Part shown: positions 7,508 to 15,064 of the stretch, piece by piece
How positions within the stretch are numbered: position 1 is the stretch's first letter
Layout: each line of letters begins with the position of its first letter
DNA from: Nitrospirota bacterium
Lineage (GTDB): Bacteria > Nitrospirota > JACRHJ01
Assembly (NCBI GenBank): GCA_016212105.1
Contig: JACRHJ010000024.1
Coordinates: 1 to 64,000, forward strand
Length of the DNA stretch: 64,000 bases
Direction of reading: 5' to 3'
Position numbers and translations under genes: made by a program
The notes under the pieces: model-generated
The model's database searches: none
Told to the model about the DNA's origin: nothing
What the model saw: the letters and a program-made list of their open reading frames with translations, nothing else

Positions 7508-8293
7508 ATGCACCCCGTCCTCTTCAAGCTCGGCCCGCTCACAATACACACATACGGCGTCCTGGTCGCGGCCGCCTTCCTCGCGGCCATATTCCTCGCC
7601 TCGCGCGAGGCGACCCGCAAGGGCATAGACCCGGAGCGGATAATGGACCTCGGTCTGTACGTCCTCGCGGCTGCCATAGTCGGCTCGCGCCTGTTCGAGG
7701 TCGCGGTCAACTACGAGTACTACCTTTCCAACCCCGCCGATATTTTCAAGATATGGAAGGGCGGGCTGGTGTTCTACGGCGGGTTCATCGGCGCGGTCGC
7801 CACCGGCATCTGGTTCCTGCGAAAGCACGGCCTGCCGGTCTGGAAGGTCGGAGACATAGCCGCCCCTTGCATCGCGCTCGGCCAGTCCATAGGCCGCATC
7901 GGATGCCTGGAGGCGGGCTGCTGCTACGGCAAGCCGACGGATTTGCCCTGGGCGATAACGTTCACGAACCCTGACACGCTCGCGGTTATGGGCGTTCCGG
8001 TACACCCGACGCAGGTATACGAGTCTCTCGGGACGTTCCTGCTGTTCCTTGCACTGTTCGCGTACCGGAAGCGCATCGCGTTCGACGGCCAGCTCTTCTG
8101 GCTTTACGTCCTCGCGTACTCCGTGCTCCGGTTCTGCCTGGAGTTCCTGCGCGGGGACACCGTGCGCGGCTTCGTGCACGTCGCGGGTTTCGACGTCTCG
8201 ACCGGGCAGGCCGTGGCCATCGGCGCGTTCCTGACGGCGGTGACGATGCTTACGAGGTTGAAGGCGGCGAGCAGGCGGAAGTCAGCCTCATGA
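7508..8293 (+). CDS. lgt: Prolipoprotein diacylglyceryl transferase
   Basis: First enzyme of lipoprotein maturation: it transfers diacylglycerol from phosphatidylglycerol to the lipobox cysteine at the inner membrane. It has 261 residues and about seven hydrophobic segments, with the family pattern of an N-terminal TYGVLVA helix, GGLVFYGGFIGA, and the signature SIGRIGCLEAGCCYG near residues 126-140, then HPTQVYES. The signature is the cysteine-rich GCCYG variant rather than the GRxGNFxNxE form of E. coli. The SD AAGGAG overlaps the end of the upstream TPR gene and the spacing is one nucleotide. lspA lies upstream. Confidence 0.93.
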   Translation: MHPVLFKLGPLTIHTYGVLVAAAFLAAIFLASREATRKGIDPERIMDLGLYVLAAAIVGSRLFEVAVNYEYYLSNPADIFKIWKGGLVFYGGFIGAVATGIWFLRKHGLPVWKVGDIAAPCIALGQSIGRIGCLEAGCCYGKPTDLPWAITFTNPDTLAVMGVPVHPTQVYESLGTFLLFLALFAYRKRIAFDGQLFWLYVLAYSVLRFCLEFLRGDTVRGFVHVAGFDVSTGQAVAIGAFLTAVTMLTRLKAASRRKSAS

Positions 8294-8296
8294 TTG

Positions 8297-8540
8297 TCAT
8301 TCTGAGCGAAGCGAAGAATCTGCCTGTATCAAATAATTGTAGGGGCGCAGTTTACTGCGCCCGCACCACTGGTCTTGTGTAGGGGCGGGTCCCCGTACCC
8401 GCCCAGGTTATGATACTGGAAAAGGCAATAAGGTTGCCCCTCACCCCAGCCCCTCTCCCGTGAGGAGAGGGGATTATATAAGGTCAAGGGCAAATACGAA
8501 GAAGGGCCGACACGCGCTTCGCTTGGTACGGCCCCTACAG
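8297..8540. repeat. Cluster of dispersed palindromic repeats
   Basis: In order: cattctgagcgaagcgaagaatctgc (8297-8322), tgtaggggcgcagtttactgcgccc (8338-8362), tgtaggggcgggtccccgtacccgcccagg (8378-8407), cctcaccccagcccctctcccgtgaggagagggg (8439-8472), and the gggccgacacg...cggcccctac unit (8503-8538). All are members of families found elsewhere in this window. Confidence 0.75.
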
Positions 8541-8640
8541 TTTGCCGGCGCAACAACCGCGCCCCTTATTTGATTTCACGAAACACGGAACACGAGCCAC
8601 GAATATGCAGCGCGCATGCGACATAGGCAAGAAGCGCAAG

Positions 8641-8892
8641 ATGGACCCTGTGCTCAGGCGTTACATCCTCGTCTGCGCGAGCGTCTTCGCTGCGGCCGGG
8701 CTGTTCGGCGGGTTCTACCTCGGCTTCGGTTTCGTGACGAACGAGGCGGCGGCGGAAGCCCCTCTCTTCGAGAAGTTCTTCCTGTCCACGTTCCTGTCCA
8801 TATCCTTCGCTGCCGCCGGGATGATTATCGGCGCGGCGATCGGGAGCACAGTTTACAGGTTCAAGGAGTGGGGGGAGAAGAAGGCGAAATAG
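8641..8892 (+). CDS. Small two-helix membrane protein
   Basis: An 83-residue protein with two hydrophobic helices (about 8-30 and 46-70), a short acidic loop between them and a basic tail (KEWGEKKAK). The start at the ATG at 8641 puts the first helix right after the basic MDPVLRR stretch; an in-frame ATG at 8605 would add 12 residues. No convincing Shine-Dalgarno is seen for either. I do not recognise the family and infer no function beyond membrane location. Confidence 0.55.
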   Translation: MDPVLRRYILVCASVFAAAGLFGGFYLGFGFVTNEAAAEAPLFEKFFLSTFLSISFAAAGMIIGAAIGSTVYRFKEWGEKKAK

Positions 8893-9022
8893 CGCTTTCC
8901 TCATGGCAAGGCCGAAGCACAAGCTCTACCGTACCCCTTAGCTGGACGTGGGCTTTAGTAGGCGCGATATCAAAGCCCATCTCTGGAAACGGGGGTGGGT
9001 TTTCTTGTTGAAAGGAGTCTAT

Positions 9023-9736
9023 ATGATGACAGGCAAGGGAATAGCTCTAAAGTCAGTTAGTGCTATACTGGTGGTCGCTTTTACAATGTTCCTATCTACC
9101 GTCTCATGCTTCGCATTTAATGACGATAACGACAAAGAACCGCCAGCGGACTCCGTCAAACTTTACCAGGAATCCGAGAAGAAGTTTCACGTCAGCAAGC
9201 ATGGACCGATGATTGAATTACGCGAGGGGCTTTCAAAGCCATATTTAGGCAAGCCAGAAGAGGCAGCGGACGCCTTCCTGAAGGATTACCATGATATGTT
9301 CGAGCTTTCAAGGGATGTATCAGAGTTCAAACTGGAAAAGGTGGAAAGAGTGTTAGGAGATTACAGGGTGAAGTATAGACGACACTATAAAGGAGTCCCT
9401 TTCTTCTTGGGCGGGGCCTCAGTATATCTTGACGGTCATAACAGGATAAAGCGGGTTACAATAGGCGTTTTGGATGAAAAAGAGTTAACGGGGTTAAAGA
9501 CGAATCCGAATGTTAAACTAGAAGAACTTCAAGAGCTTCTGGAAAAGACCCATCCTGAGTTGGGGCATATCCATGGTACTCCCGAGCTTGTTATATATAA
9601 ACGCGATGGCGACTATATACTGGCATACGTACTTATTGTAGCGGTAAATGAAAAGCAAAGGCGTTTCTGGGATATGATAGTCGACGCCGATACCGGTGAG
9701 ATATTAGTGAAGAGGAAAGGTTGGCTTGAAGATTAA
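9023..9736 (+). CDS. Secreted stand-alone FTP/PepSY-like propeptide protein
   Basis: A 237-residue protein with an AAGGAG at 9012-9017 just upstream of tandem ATGs (9023, 9026). A signal peptide (about 1-32, ending CFA) precedes a region that looks like the FTP domain of thermolysin-type pro-regions (about 60-135, with the GDYRVKYRRHYKGVPFFLG core). A PepSY-like tail follows (about 145-232, ending WDMIVDADTGEILVK). No HExxH or other protease domain follows, so this is a propeptide module on its own, possibly an exported inhibitor or chaperone. Its codon use is more AT-rich than its neighbours. Domain calls are by eye. Confidence 0.7.
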   Translation: MMTGKGIALKSVSAILVVAFTMFLSTVSCFAFNDDNDKEPPADSVKLYQESEKKFHVSKHGPMIELREGLSKPYLGKPEEAADAFLKDYHDMFELSRDVSEFKLEKVERVLGDYRVKYRRHYKGVPFFLGGASVYLDGHNRIKRVTIGVLDEKELTGLKTNPNVKLEELQELLEKTHPELGHIHGTPELVIYKRDGDYILAYVLIVAVNEKQRRFWDMIVDADTGEILVKRKGWLED

Positions 9737-9781
9737 TCCACCAGGAGAAGTCCGATAATCATGTAGGTCGGATAAAATTCT

Positions 9782-9905
9782 TAAACCTACCCTCTTATCC
9801 CCTCCCTGTGCAGGGAGGGGAAGATTCGAGTAAGATTTATATATAACCTGGCTTCGACGAATCTCCCGCACCCTGCATAGGGGGAGGGCTGGGGTGGGGG
9901 TAGGT
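9782..9905. repeat. Gcagggaggggaag-type inverted repeat pair
   Basis: A taccctcttatcccctccctg segment at 9787 pairs at a distance with the agggggagggctggggtgggggtag segment at 9879-9903. This is the same ccctcacccc/ggggtgaggg family seen at 568, 20395, 26380, 27485 and 29695. Confidence 0.6.
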
Positions 9906-9925
9906 TTACATCCCGTCCCTTTTCC

Positions 9926-9954
9926 TTGACTTTCCCGCCCCGTTTTAGTAGTCT
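9926..9954 (+). promoter_or_regulatory. crcB promoter, giving a near-leaderless mRNA
   Basis: TTGACT at 9926-9931, 17-bp spacer, TAGTCT at 9949-9954. The crcB ATG is at 9962, so transcription would start at or next to it. I see no fluoride riboswitch. Confidence 0.45.
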
Positions 9955-9961
9955 CCATAGC

Positions 9962-10339
9962 ATGTTCCAAAAGCTCATCTTACTTGCATGCGTAGGCGCG
10001 GCCGGCACACTCTGCCGGTACTGGGTATCCGGCCTCGCGCACAGGGCGCTCGGCCCGGACTTCGCGTACGGCACCCTCGCGGTCAACGTCGTCGGGAGCC
10101 TCCTGTTCGGAGTCGTCTGGACGCTCGCTGAGGAGCGCTTCGCAATCTCCAACGAGACGCGGTTCATCATCCTCACAGGCTTCATGGGCGCGTTCACGAC
10201 CTTCTCCACGTTCGCGTTCGAGACCGTAAACTTCCTGCGCGACAGCCAGTACGCGCTGGCGATGCTAAACGTATCCGCGAACTGCATCCTCGGGTTCGGC
10301 GCGGTAATATCCGGCATGTGGCTTGCGCGCGCGTTATAA
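9962..10339 (+). CDS. crcB: Fluoride channel CrcB/FluC
   Basis: Dual-topology small membrane protein that exports fluoride. It has 125 residues, four hydrophobic helices, and the family motifs GTLCRY near the N-terminus, NVVGS(LLFG) in helix 2, and GFMGAFTTFSTF in helix 3, whose Phe and Thr/Ser residues line the fluoride path. The ATG at 9962 gives the normal length, and the preceding bases show no Shine-Dalgarno. A DUF190 gene follows at 20 bp, a well-known companion of crcB. Confidence 0.93.
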   Translation: MFQKLILLACVGAAGTLCRYWVSGLAHRALGPDFAYGTLAVNVVGSLLFGVVWTLAEERFAISNETRFIILTGFMGAFTTFSTFAFETVNFLRDSQYALAMLNVSANCILGFGAVISGMWLARAL

Positions 10340-10359
10340 TTAACATATAAGGAGCGTCC

Positions 10360-10704
10360 ATGAAACTCCCGGAAGAGGCGGAACTACTAAGGATATTCAT
10401 CGGCGAGTCGGACAAGTTCGACGGCAGGCCGCTGTACGAGGCAATAGTCGCCGAGGCGAGGAAGCAGGGCCTGAGCGGCGCGACGGTATTCCGGGGCCTG
10501 ATGGGCTACGGCGCGCACAGCCGGGTTCACACCTCAAAGGTATTGAGGCTTTCAGAGGATTTGCCTATAGTAATCGAGATCGTGGACGCGACCGAAAAGA
10601 TCGAGGCGTTCCTCCCGGACCTCGACCGGATGATGGCCGAGGGCCTGGTCACGGTCGAGCGCGCGAAGGTCCTTGTTTACAGGCCCGGCGTCGGGAAAGA
10701 GTAG
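10360..10704 (+). CDS. DUF190 family protein
   Basis: A 114-residue soluble protein with the DUF190 pattern: LLRIFIGESDKFDGRPLYEAIV at the N-terminus, GATVFRGLMGYG in the middle, and the P-II-like ferredoxin fold expected from LPIVIEIVDATEKIEAFLP. The SD AAGGAG lies 7 nt before the ATG. It sits 20 bp after crcB, the usual arrangement, so a part in fluoride resistance is likely. The biochemical function of the family is, as far as I know, unsettled. Confidence 0.88.
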   Translation: MKLPEEAELLRIFIGESDKFDGRPLYEAIVAEARKQGLSGATVFRGLMGYGAHSRVHTSKVLRLSEDLPIVIEIVDATEKIEAFLPDLDRMMAEGLVTVERAKVLVYRPGVGKE

Positions 10705-10733
10705 TCGAGAGTCAAACAGGACGAGGTAATATA

Positions 10734-11438
10734 ATGCCGGTCGAAAAGCTTCCGATAAGGATCACGGTGCTGCACGAGGGCAGGCTCATCGGCGTCGTCA
10801 GCGCGATAACCACGGACGGGATGTCGGTGCAGTCCGCGACGGAGTTTCCGCGCGGGAAGCATATCGAGCTGGGCCTGTCCGTGCCCGGCGCGCTCCGGCC
10901 GCTCCCGATAAACGTCCTTGTACTGGACCACATACCCGGCGACGGGTTCGAGGCGGGTTTCGTGGACATGAATGCCGAGACCGTCGCGGCGATAAGGATA
11001 ATCCTCGGCAAGATTGCCGATGCGGCCGCGCAGACGCAGACGAAATCCGCCGCGCCTTCGGGCAAGAAGAAGGTGCTCCTCGTCGAGGACACCGCTCAGA
11101 TAAGGAACGTCTACAAGGGCAGGCTGATGCTGGACGGATACGAGGCCACGGCGGTGGAGAGCGCGATGGAGGCTATAAAATACCTCCGGGACGAGCTGCC
11201 GGACCTGGTGCTCCTCGACCTAGTCATGCCCGTGATGGACGGGTTCAAGCTGCTCTCGATTATAAGGGAGACGCCGAGGACGGCGGAGGTGCCGGTCATA
11301 ATACTTTCCGCGAAGGGCGCGTCGGCGGAGATAGAGAAGGCGATGAACATGGGCATCAGCGGCTACCTGATAAAGACGTCCACCTCGCCGGTAAAGCTGT
11401 CGCAGGAGATCAGGGAGTTCTTCGCCCACAGGGGCTGA
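10734..11438 (+). CDS. PilZ-like domain fused to a response-regulator receiver
   Basis: A 234-residue protein. The N-terminal part (about 1-95) has the beta-rich look of a PilZ domain, but the c-di-GMP motifs are degenerate: no RxxxR is seen and the DxSxxG site reads TTDGMSVQ. After an Ala/Gln linker, a REC domain runs from about 112 to 233, with acidic pocket E118-D119, phospho-acceptor D162 in LLDLVMP, and the LSAKG and K-T switch positions. There is no DNA-binding domain, so output is probably by protein contact. It faces a canonical PilZ gene convergently 19 bp away. Confidence 0.8.
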   Translation: MPVEKLPIRITVLHEGRLIGVVSAITTDGMSVQSATEFPRGKHIELGLSVPGALRPLPINVLVLDHIPGDGFEAGFVDMNAETVAAIRIILGKIADAAAQTQTKSAAPSGKKKVLLVEDTAQIRNVYKGRLMLDGYEATAVESAMEAIKYLRDELPDLVLLDLVMPVMDGFKLLSIIRETPRTAEVPVIILSAKGASAEIEKAMNMGISGYLIKTSTSPVKLSQEIREFFAHRG

Positions 11439-11457
11439 TGACGAAAACGGCCTGGGC

Positions 11458-11856
11458 CTAATGGACCGTCCCCGCGAGTTCGTCTATCTTGGCCTGCACC
11501 GACGGGTCCATGTCCTCGAACCTGACGCCCTGCAAAGACATCACCCGCCTGTCCTCGCCAAGCGTGCTGCTCCAGACGACCTTAGCGTCGCACGAGAAGT
11601 GCAGACCCTTGTTGGGTATGCTGAACTCAAGCCGAAGCCTGTCGCCGACCGGCTTCGGCCAGTCGTCGCATAGCGAGAACGTGCGTATCTGCATGCCGGA
11701 GCGGCTCAGGTCCCTCGCGTATCCGTAAGTGCGCTGGCACTCGCCCTGTACCATGACGGCGTATGCGCCCGTCTTTATCCTCGGCTCGGACCTCACGTTC
11801 TGATTCTGCACGATGTAGTCGCCCGAGCCTTCGAGCCTTTCCGTCATCCAGCTCAT
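11458..11856 (-). CDS. PilZ domain protein (c-di-GMP binding)
   Basis: A 132-residue protein consisting of one PilZ domain. Both c-di-GMP motifs are intact: RxxxR as RSEPR (about 22-26) and DxSxxG as DLSRSG (about 49-54). The start at the ATG at 11856 has AAAGGGG upstream. An upstream 29-bp tandem duplication repeats this start and ribosome-binding site out of frame. A longer in-frame reading to 11892 exists but would be translated from inside the second copy. It probably acts as a small c-di-GMP receptor for motility or surface traits. Confidence 0.85.
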   Translation of the reverse strand: MSWMTERLEGSGDYIVQNQNVRSEPRIKTGAYAVMVQGECQRTYGYARDLSRSGMQIRTFSLCDDWPKPVGDRLRLEFSIPNKGLHFSCDAKVVWSSTLGEDRRVMSLQGVRFEDMDPSVQAKIDELAGTVH

Positions 11857-11894
11857 ACAGCACCCCTTTCCGTCATCCAGCTCATACAGCACCC
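11836..11894. repeat. 29-bp tandem duplication over the PilZ start
   Basis: Two adjacent copies of a unit containing ccgtcatccagctcatacag, offset by 29 bp (the copies begin at 11836 and 11865). Each holds the ATG, the MSWMTER codons and the G-rich ribosome-binding site. Because 29 is not a multiple of 3, only the gene-proximal copy is in frame. Confidence 0.9.
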
Positions 11895-12138
11895 CCTGAA
11901 ACGCGATATATGCCCCGGCAAGCGCGGCTGACCAAATTTTATATCACTAACGCGCCGTGTTGTCAAACACTTTCTGAACCGCCAATAACCGGGTTCAGGC
12001 TTCATTATATGCCCTCGCCCTTCAGATGGCATGTGAATATCGTATTCTTATATCATCTGATAATTATATTGTCAAGCCGGGTACACGGGGCCACGGCCCG
12101 GCGGGCGGAGGAAGCCCCTCCCGGCCCCCAACTTTGTC

Positions 12139-12167
12139 TTTACATGGGCCTGTTCTCCGTTTATAAT
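12139..12167 (+). promoter_or_regulatory. mrcA promoter, giving a leaderless mRNA
   Basis: TTTACA at 12139-12144, 17-bp spacer, consensus TATAAT at 12162-12167. The mrcA ATG is at 12175, exactly where transcription should begin, and no Shine-Dalgarno is present. Confidence 0.6.
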
Positions 12168-12174
12168 TAAGCCC

Positions 12175-14259
12175 ATGCGCAAATACAGGAAGTGGGGTTT
12201 CATCGCCCTGGCGATACTCGCGGTCGGCGCGGGCATTGGCATCGGCGTCGTCGCCGTCCAGACCGGGGACCTGCCGGAGATAACCGGGCTCGAGGAGTAC
12301 AGGCCCTCCGCCACCACACGCCTGTTCGCGGACGACGGCGAGCTTATAGCCGAGTTCTACATGGAGAACCGCACCCTCGTCACGCTCGACAGGGTACCTC
12401 CCCACGTCGTGAACGCCTTCCTCGCCGCCGAGGACCCCCGCTTCTACCGCCACTCCGGCATCGACCTTATCGGCATATCGAGGGCGATGTTCAAGAACAT
12501 CAAGGCAGGCCGCATCGTCCAGGGCGGCAGCACCATCACCCAGCAGCTCGCCAAGATGCTGTTCCTCGAACCCGACAGGACGTATGCGAGGAAGCTGAAC
12601 GAGTTAGTCCTCGCGCTCCAGATAGAGCGGCGCTACTCGAAAGACGAGATACTCAACATATACCTGAACCAGGTCTACCTGGGCAGCGGCGCCTACGGGG
12701 TCGAGGCCGCGGCAAACACCTTCTTCGGCAAGTCAGTGGACCAGTTGACCCTCGCCGAGGGCGCGCTCATCGCTGGCCTCCCGCCCGCGCCGAGCAGGTA
12801 CTCACCTCTCAGGAACCCGGAGGTCGCGGTCAAGAGACGCCGCCACGTCCTGGGCCGCATGGTGTCCGAGGGGTTCATCACTAAGGCCGAGATGGACGCG
12901 GCGGACAGGCTGCCGCTCGCGCTCTCCGGGGGCCGGTTCGTCAGCGCCAGGGCGCCTTACTTCGTCGAGTACGTGCGCCAGTACCTGGACGAGAAATACG
13001 GCACCACCGCCCTTTACGGCGGCGGCCTCAACGTCTACACGACGCTCAACCTGCCCATGCAGACGTCCGCCGAGGCGGCGATGCGGAAGCGGCTCGCGGA
13101 GGTGTACCAGCGACACCCGAGGGAGGGCAAGGAGATACAGGGCGCGCTCCTCGCGCTCGAACCGCATACCGGCCACATAAAGGCGATGGTCGGCGGCACG
13201 GACTTTTCCAGGAGCCAGTTCAACCGGTGCACGCAGGCGTACCGGCAGCCCGGCTCGTCCTTCAAGCCCATAGTATTCGCTGCCGCGCTCGACAAGGGCT
13301 ACCGTCCGGACGACGTCGTCCTGGACGCACCGGTCTCGTACCCCGGCGCGACCGCCGGGAAGCGCTGGCGGCCGCTCAACTACGACAAGAAGTTCGCGGG
13401 CCCAGTGTCGCTCAGGCGCGCCCTCGCGCGCTCGATCAACGTGGTCGCGGTAAAGCTCCTCGACGACGTCGGCATCGATACCGCCATTTCGTACGCGAGG
13501 CAGCTCGGCATAGAGTCCCCCCTGTCGCCGTACCTGCCGCTCGCGCTCGGCGCGTCGGACGTGACGCTCGCCGAGATTACCGGAGCCTACGCCGCCTTCG
13601 ACAACTTCGGCATATACATAGAGCCGAACGCAATAGAGGTCATAACCGACCGCACAGGCCGGGTCCTGGAGGACAACAACCCCGTCACCAGGCAGGCGGT
13701 CTCGCCCGCCACGGCGGCGGCGATGACCGACCTCCTCACGGGCGTGATACAGCACGGCACCGGCTGGCAGGCGCGTGAGCTCAAGCGGCCCGTCGCCGGG
13801 AAGACCGGCACGACGTCCGACTACAAGGACGCATGGTTCGTGGGCTACCTGCCGAGCATGGTGTGCGGCGTGTGGGTGGGTTACGACGACCACAAGATGA
13901 TAGGCGCGAAGGAGACGGGCGCGAGCGCGGCTCTCCCCATATGGCTCGACTTCATGAAGGAGTACGTGGAGAAGCTCGCCGTCCCGGTGGAGGAGTTCCC
14001 TGAGCCGCCCAAGCAGGGCTTCGACAACAGGAGCGGCCTGAAGCTGAAGGTGGTCGCGCCGGCAGCGCCGCCGGACGCGGATGGGCTCCCGGACGAGGTG
14101 GAGGTCCCTAACGGGACATTGGACGGAAACGGGGACGGCCCGCCGGACGGGCTTGGCGGCGGGCATGACGGCGGAACCTCCGGCGCGCCCGCGAAACCGC
14201 ATGGCCCGGCAGGGAGGGCCTCTACTGCTTTGCCACCAAGGGCCCCAGCGACGCGCTGA
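12175..14259 (+). CDS. mrcA: Class A penicillin-binding protein (PBP1A type)
   Basis: Bifunctional peptidoglycan glycosyltransferase and transpeptidase anchored in the inner membrane. It has 694 residues. An N-terminal anchor (about 8-28) is followed by the GT51 domain with catalytic E86 in AAEDPRFYRHSG and the GGSTITQQLAK motif (117-127). The transpeptidase domain has catalytic S361 (SSFK), S420-I-N and KTGT (543-546). The tail after about 620 is Pro/Gly/Asp-rich low-complexity sequence. It ends inside the 3' end of the convergent prmA gene (38 bp overlap). Transcription appears leaderless. Confidence 0.95.
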   Translation: MRKYRKWGFIALAILAVGAGIGIGVVAVQTGDLPEITGLEEYRPSATTRLFADDGELIAEFYMENRTLVTLDRVPPHVVNAFLAAEDPRFYRHSGIDLIGISRAMFKNIKAGRIVQGGSTITQQLAKMLFLEPDRTYARKLNELVLALQIERRYSKDEILNIYLNQVYLGSGAYGVEAAANTFFGKSVDQLTLAEGALIAGLPPAPSRYSPLRNPEVAVKRRRHVLGRMVSEGFITKAEMDAADRLPLALSGGRFVSARAPYFVEYVRQYLDEKYGTTALYGGGLNVYTTLNLPMQTSAEAAMRKRLAEVYQRHPREGKEIQGALLALEPHTGHIKAMVGGTDFSRSQFNRCTQAYRQPGSSFKPIVFAAALDKGYRPDDVVLDAPVSYPGATAGKRWRPLNYDKKFAGPVSLRRALARSINVVAVKLLDDVGIDTAISYARQLGIESPLSPYLPLALGASDVTLAEITGAYAAFDNFGIYIEPNAIEVITDRTGRVLEDNNPVTRQAVSPATAAAMTDLLTGVIQHGTGWQARELKRPVAGKTGTTSDYKDAWFVGYLPSMVCGVWVGYDDHKMIGAKETGASAALPIWLDFMKEYVEKLAVPVEEFPEPPKQGFDNRSGLKLKVVAPAAPPDADGLPDEVEVPNGTLDGNGDGPPDGLGGGHDGGTSGAPAKPHGPAGRASTALPPRAPATR

Positions 14260-15064
14260 CCCAACCGCAGTCCGACTTCTTTGACGCGAGCCTCAGGCCG
14301 GCTTTTTCCGCGGCCGCGAATACAGCGTCCTCCTGGCCTTCGAGCAGGCCTGAAACTATGACCACGCCGCCCGGCTTGAGCGCGGCCACCATATCCGGCA
14401 TCAGGTCGAGGAGCACCTCCTGGAATATGTTGGCAAGGATAATGTCATAGCCCTTGCCTGCCTCCCCGATACTGCCCGGCAACATCTTTATACTGCCCAC
14501 CAGCCCGTTGAGCGAGAGGTTCCTGCCCGCGGTCTCGATTGCCGGCACGACGTTGTCCACGGCGGTCACGTCCCCTACTCCGTACATGTGCGCCGCTATC
14601 GCGAGTATCCCGGTCCCGGTGCCGAGGTCGAGCAGCCGGGCCTCCGCCAGGCCGTCCCTTCCTTGAGCCCAGTCGTGGAGCATCCCGAGCACCATCATCG
14701 TCGTGACGTGGTCACCCGCGCCGAAGGCCTGGCCGGGGTCGAGCATAAGGAGCTTCTCGCCCGGAGCCGGGTCCACAACGTTCCACGGCGGACATATCAG
14801 GAGCCCGGACGCGCGCATCGGACCGAACTGCTCCTTCCACGATGCATACCAGTCCTGATCATCCATGTCACTGACCTCGAACGTGACTCCTTGTATACCG
14901 GACAGCGAGTCCACCACACCCTGCACGGGCACGGACTCGTCGAAGTACGCCCGCACAAGGCCGTCCTCGTCCTGCGTCCCGATGCAGCCCGCATCGAACA
15001 GCATGCCCGTTATGGACTCCCTGAAGCCCTCGGGGAACCAGACGGTGAACTCGCGCCACTTCAT
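14222..15064 (-). CDS. prmA: Ribosomal protein L11 methyltransferase
   Basis: SAM-dependent trimethylation of ribosomal protein L11. It has 280 residues: an N-terminal substrate domain (about 1-100, with DQDWYASWKEQF) followed by the Rossmann methyltransferase fold. Motifs are PGQAFGAGDH, LLDLGTGTGILAIAA for SAM binding, TAVDNV for the ribose, and ILANIFQEVL as the NPPF-like catalytic loop. The start ATG at 15064 overlaps the argS stop (TAATG), so the two are translationally coupled. The 3' end overlaps mrcA by 38 bp. The reading frame stays open upstream to 15724, but that part is argS in another frame. Confidence 0.93.
   Translation of the reverse strand: MKWREFTVWFPEGFRESITGMLFDAGCIGTQDEDGLVRAYFDESVPVQGVVDSLSGIQGVTFEVSDMDDQDWYASWKEQFGPMRASGLLICPPWNVVDPAPGEKLLMLDPGQAFGAGDHVTTMMVLGMLHDWAQGRDGLAEARLLDLGTGTGILAIAAHMYGVGDVTAVDNVVPAIETAGRNLSLNGLVGSIKMLPGSIGEAGKGYDIILANIFQEVLLDLMPDMVAALKPGGVVIVSGLLEGQEDAVFAAAEKAGLRLASKKSDCGWVSASLGPLVAKQ

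Noticed and set aside
8893-9022. Cyclic-di-GMP or other riboswitch before the FTP gene
   Set aside because: There is a TGGGCTTT...AAAGCCCA hairpin, but none of the conserved GEMM or other class cores could be recognised.
9737-9961. Fluoride riboswitch upstream of crcB
   Set aside because: The conserved GGNGAUG core and the pseudoknot elements are not found; the region is palindromic repeat and a close promoter.
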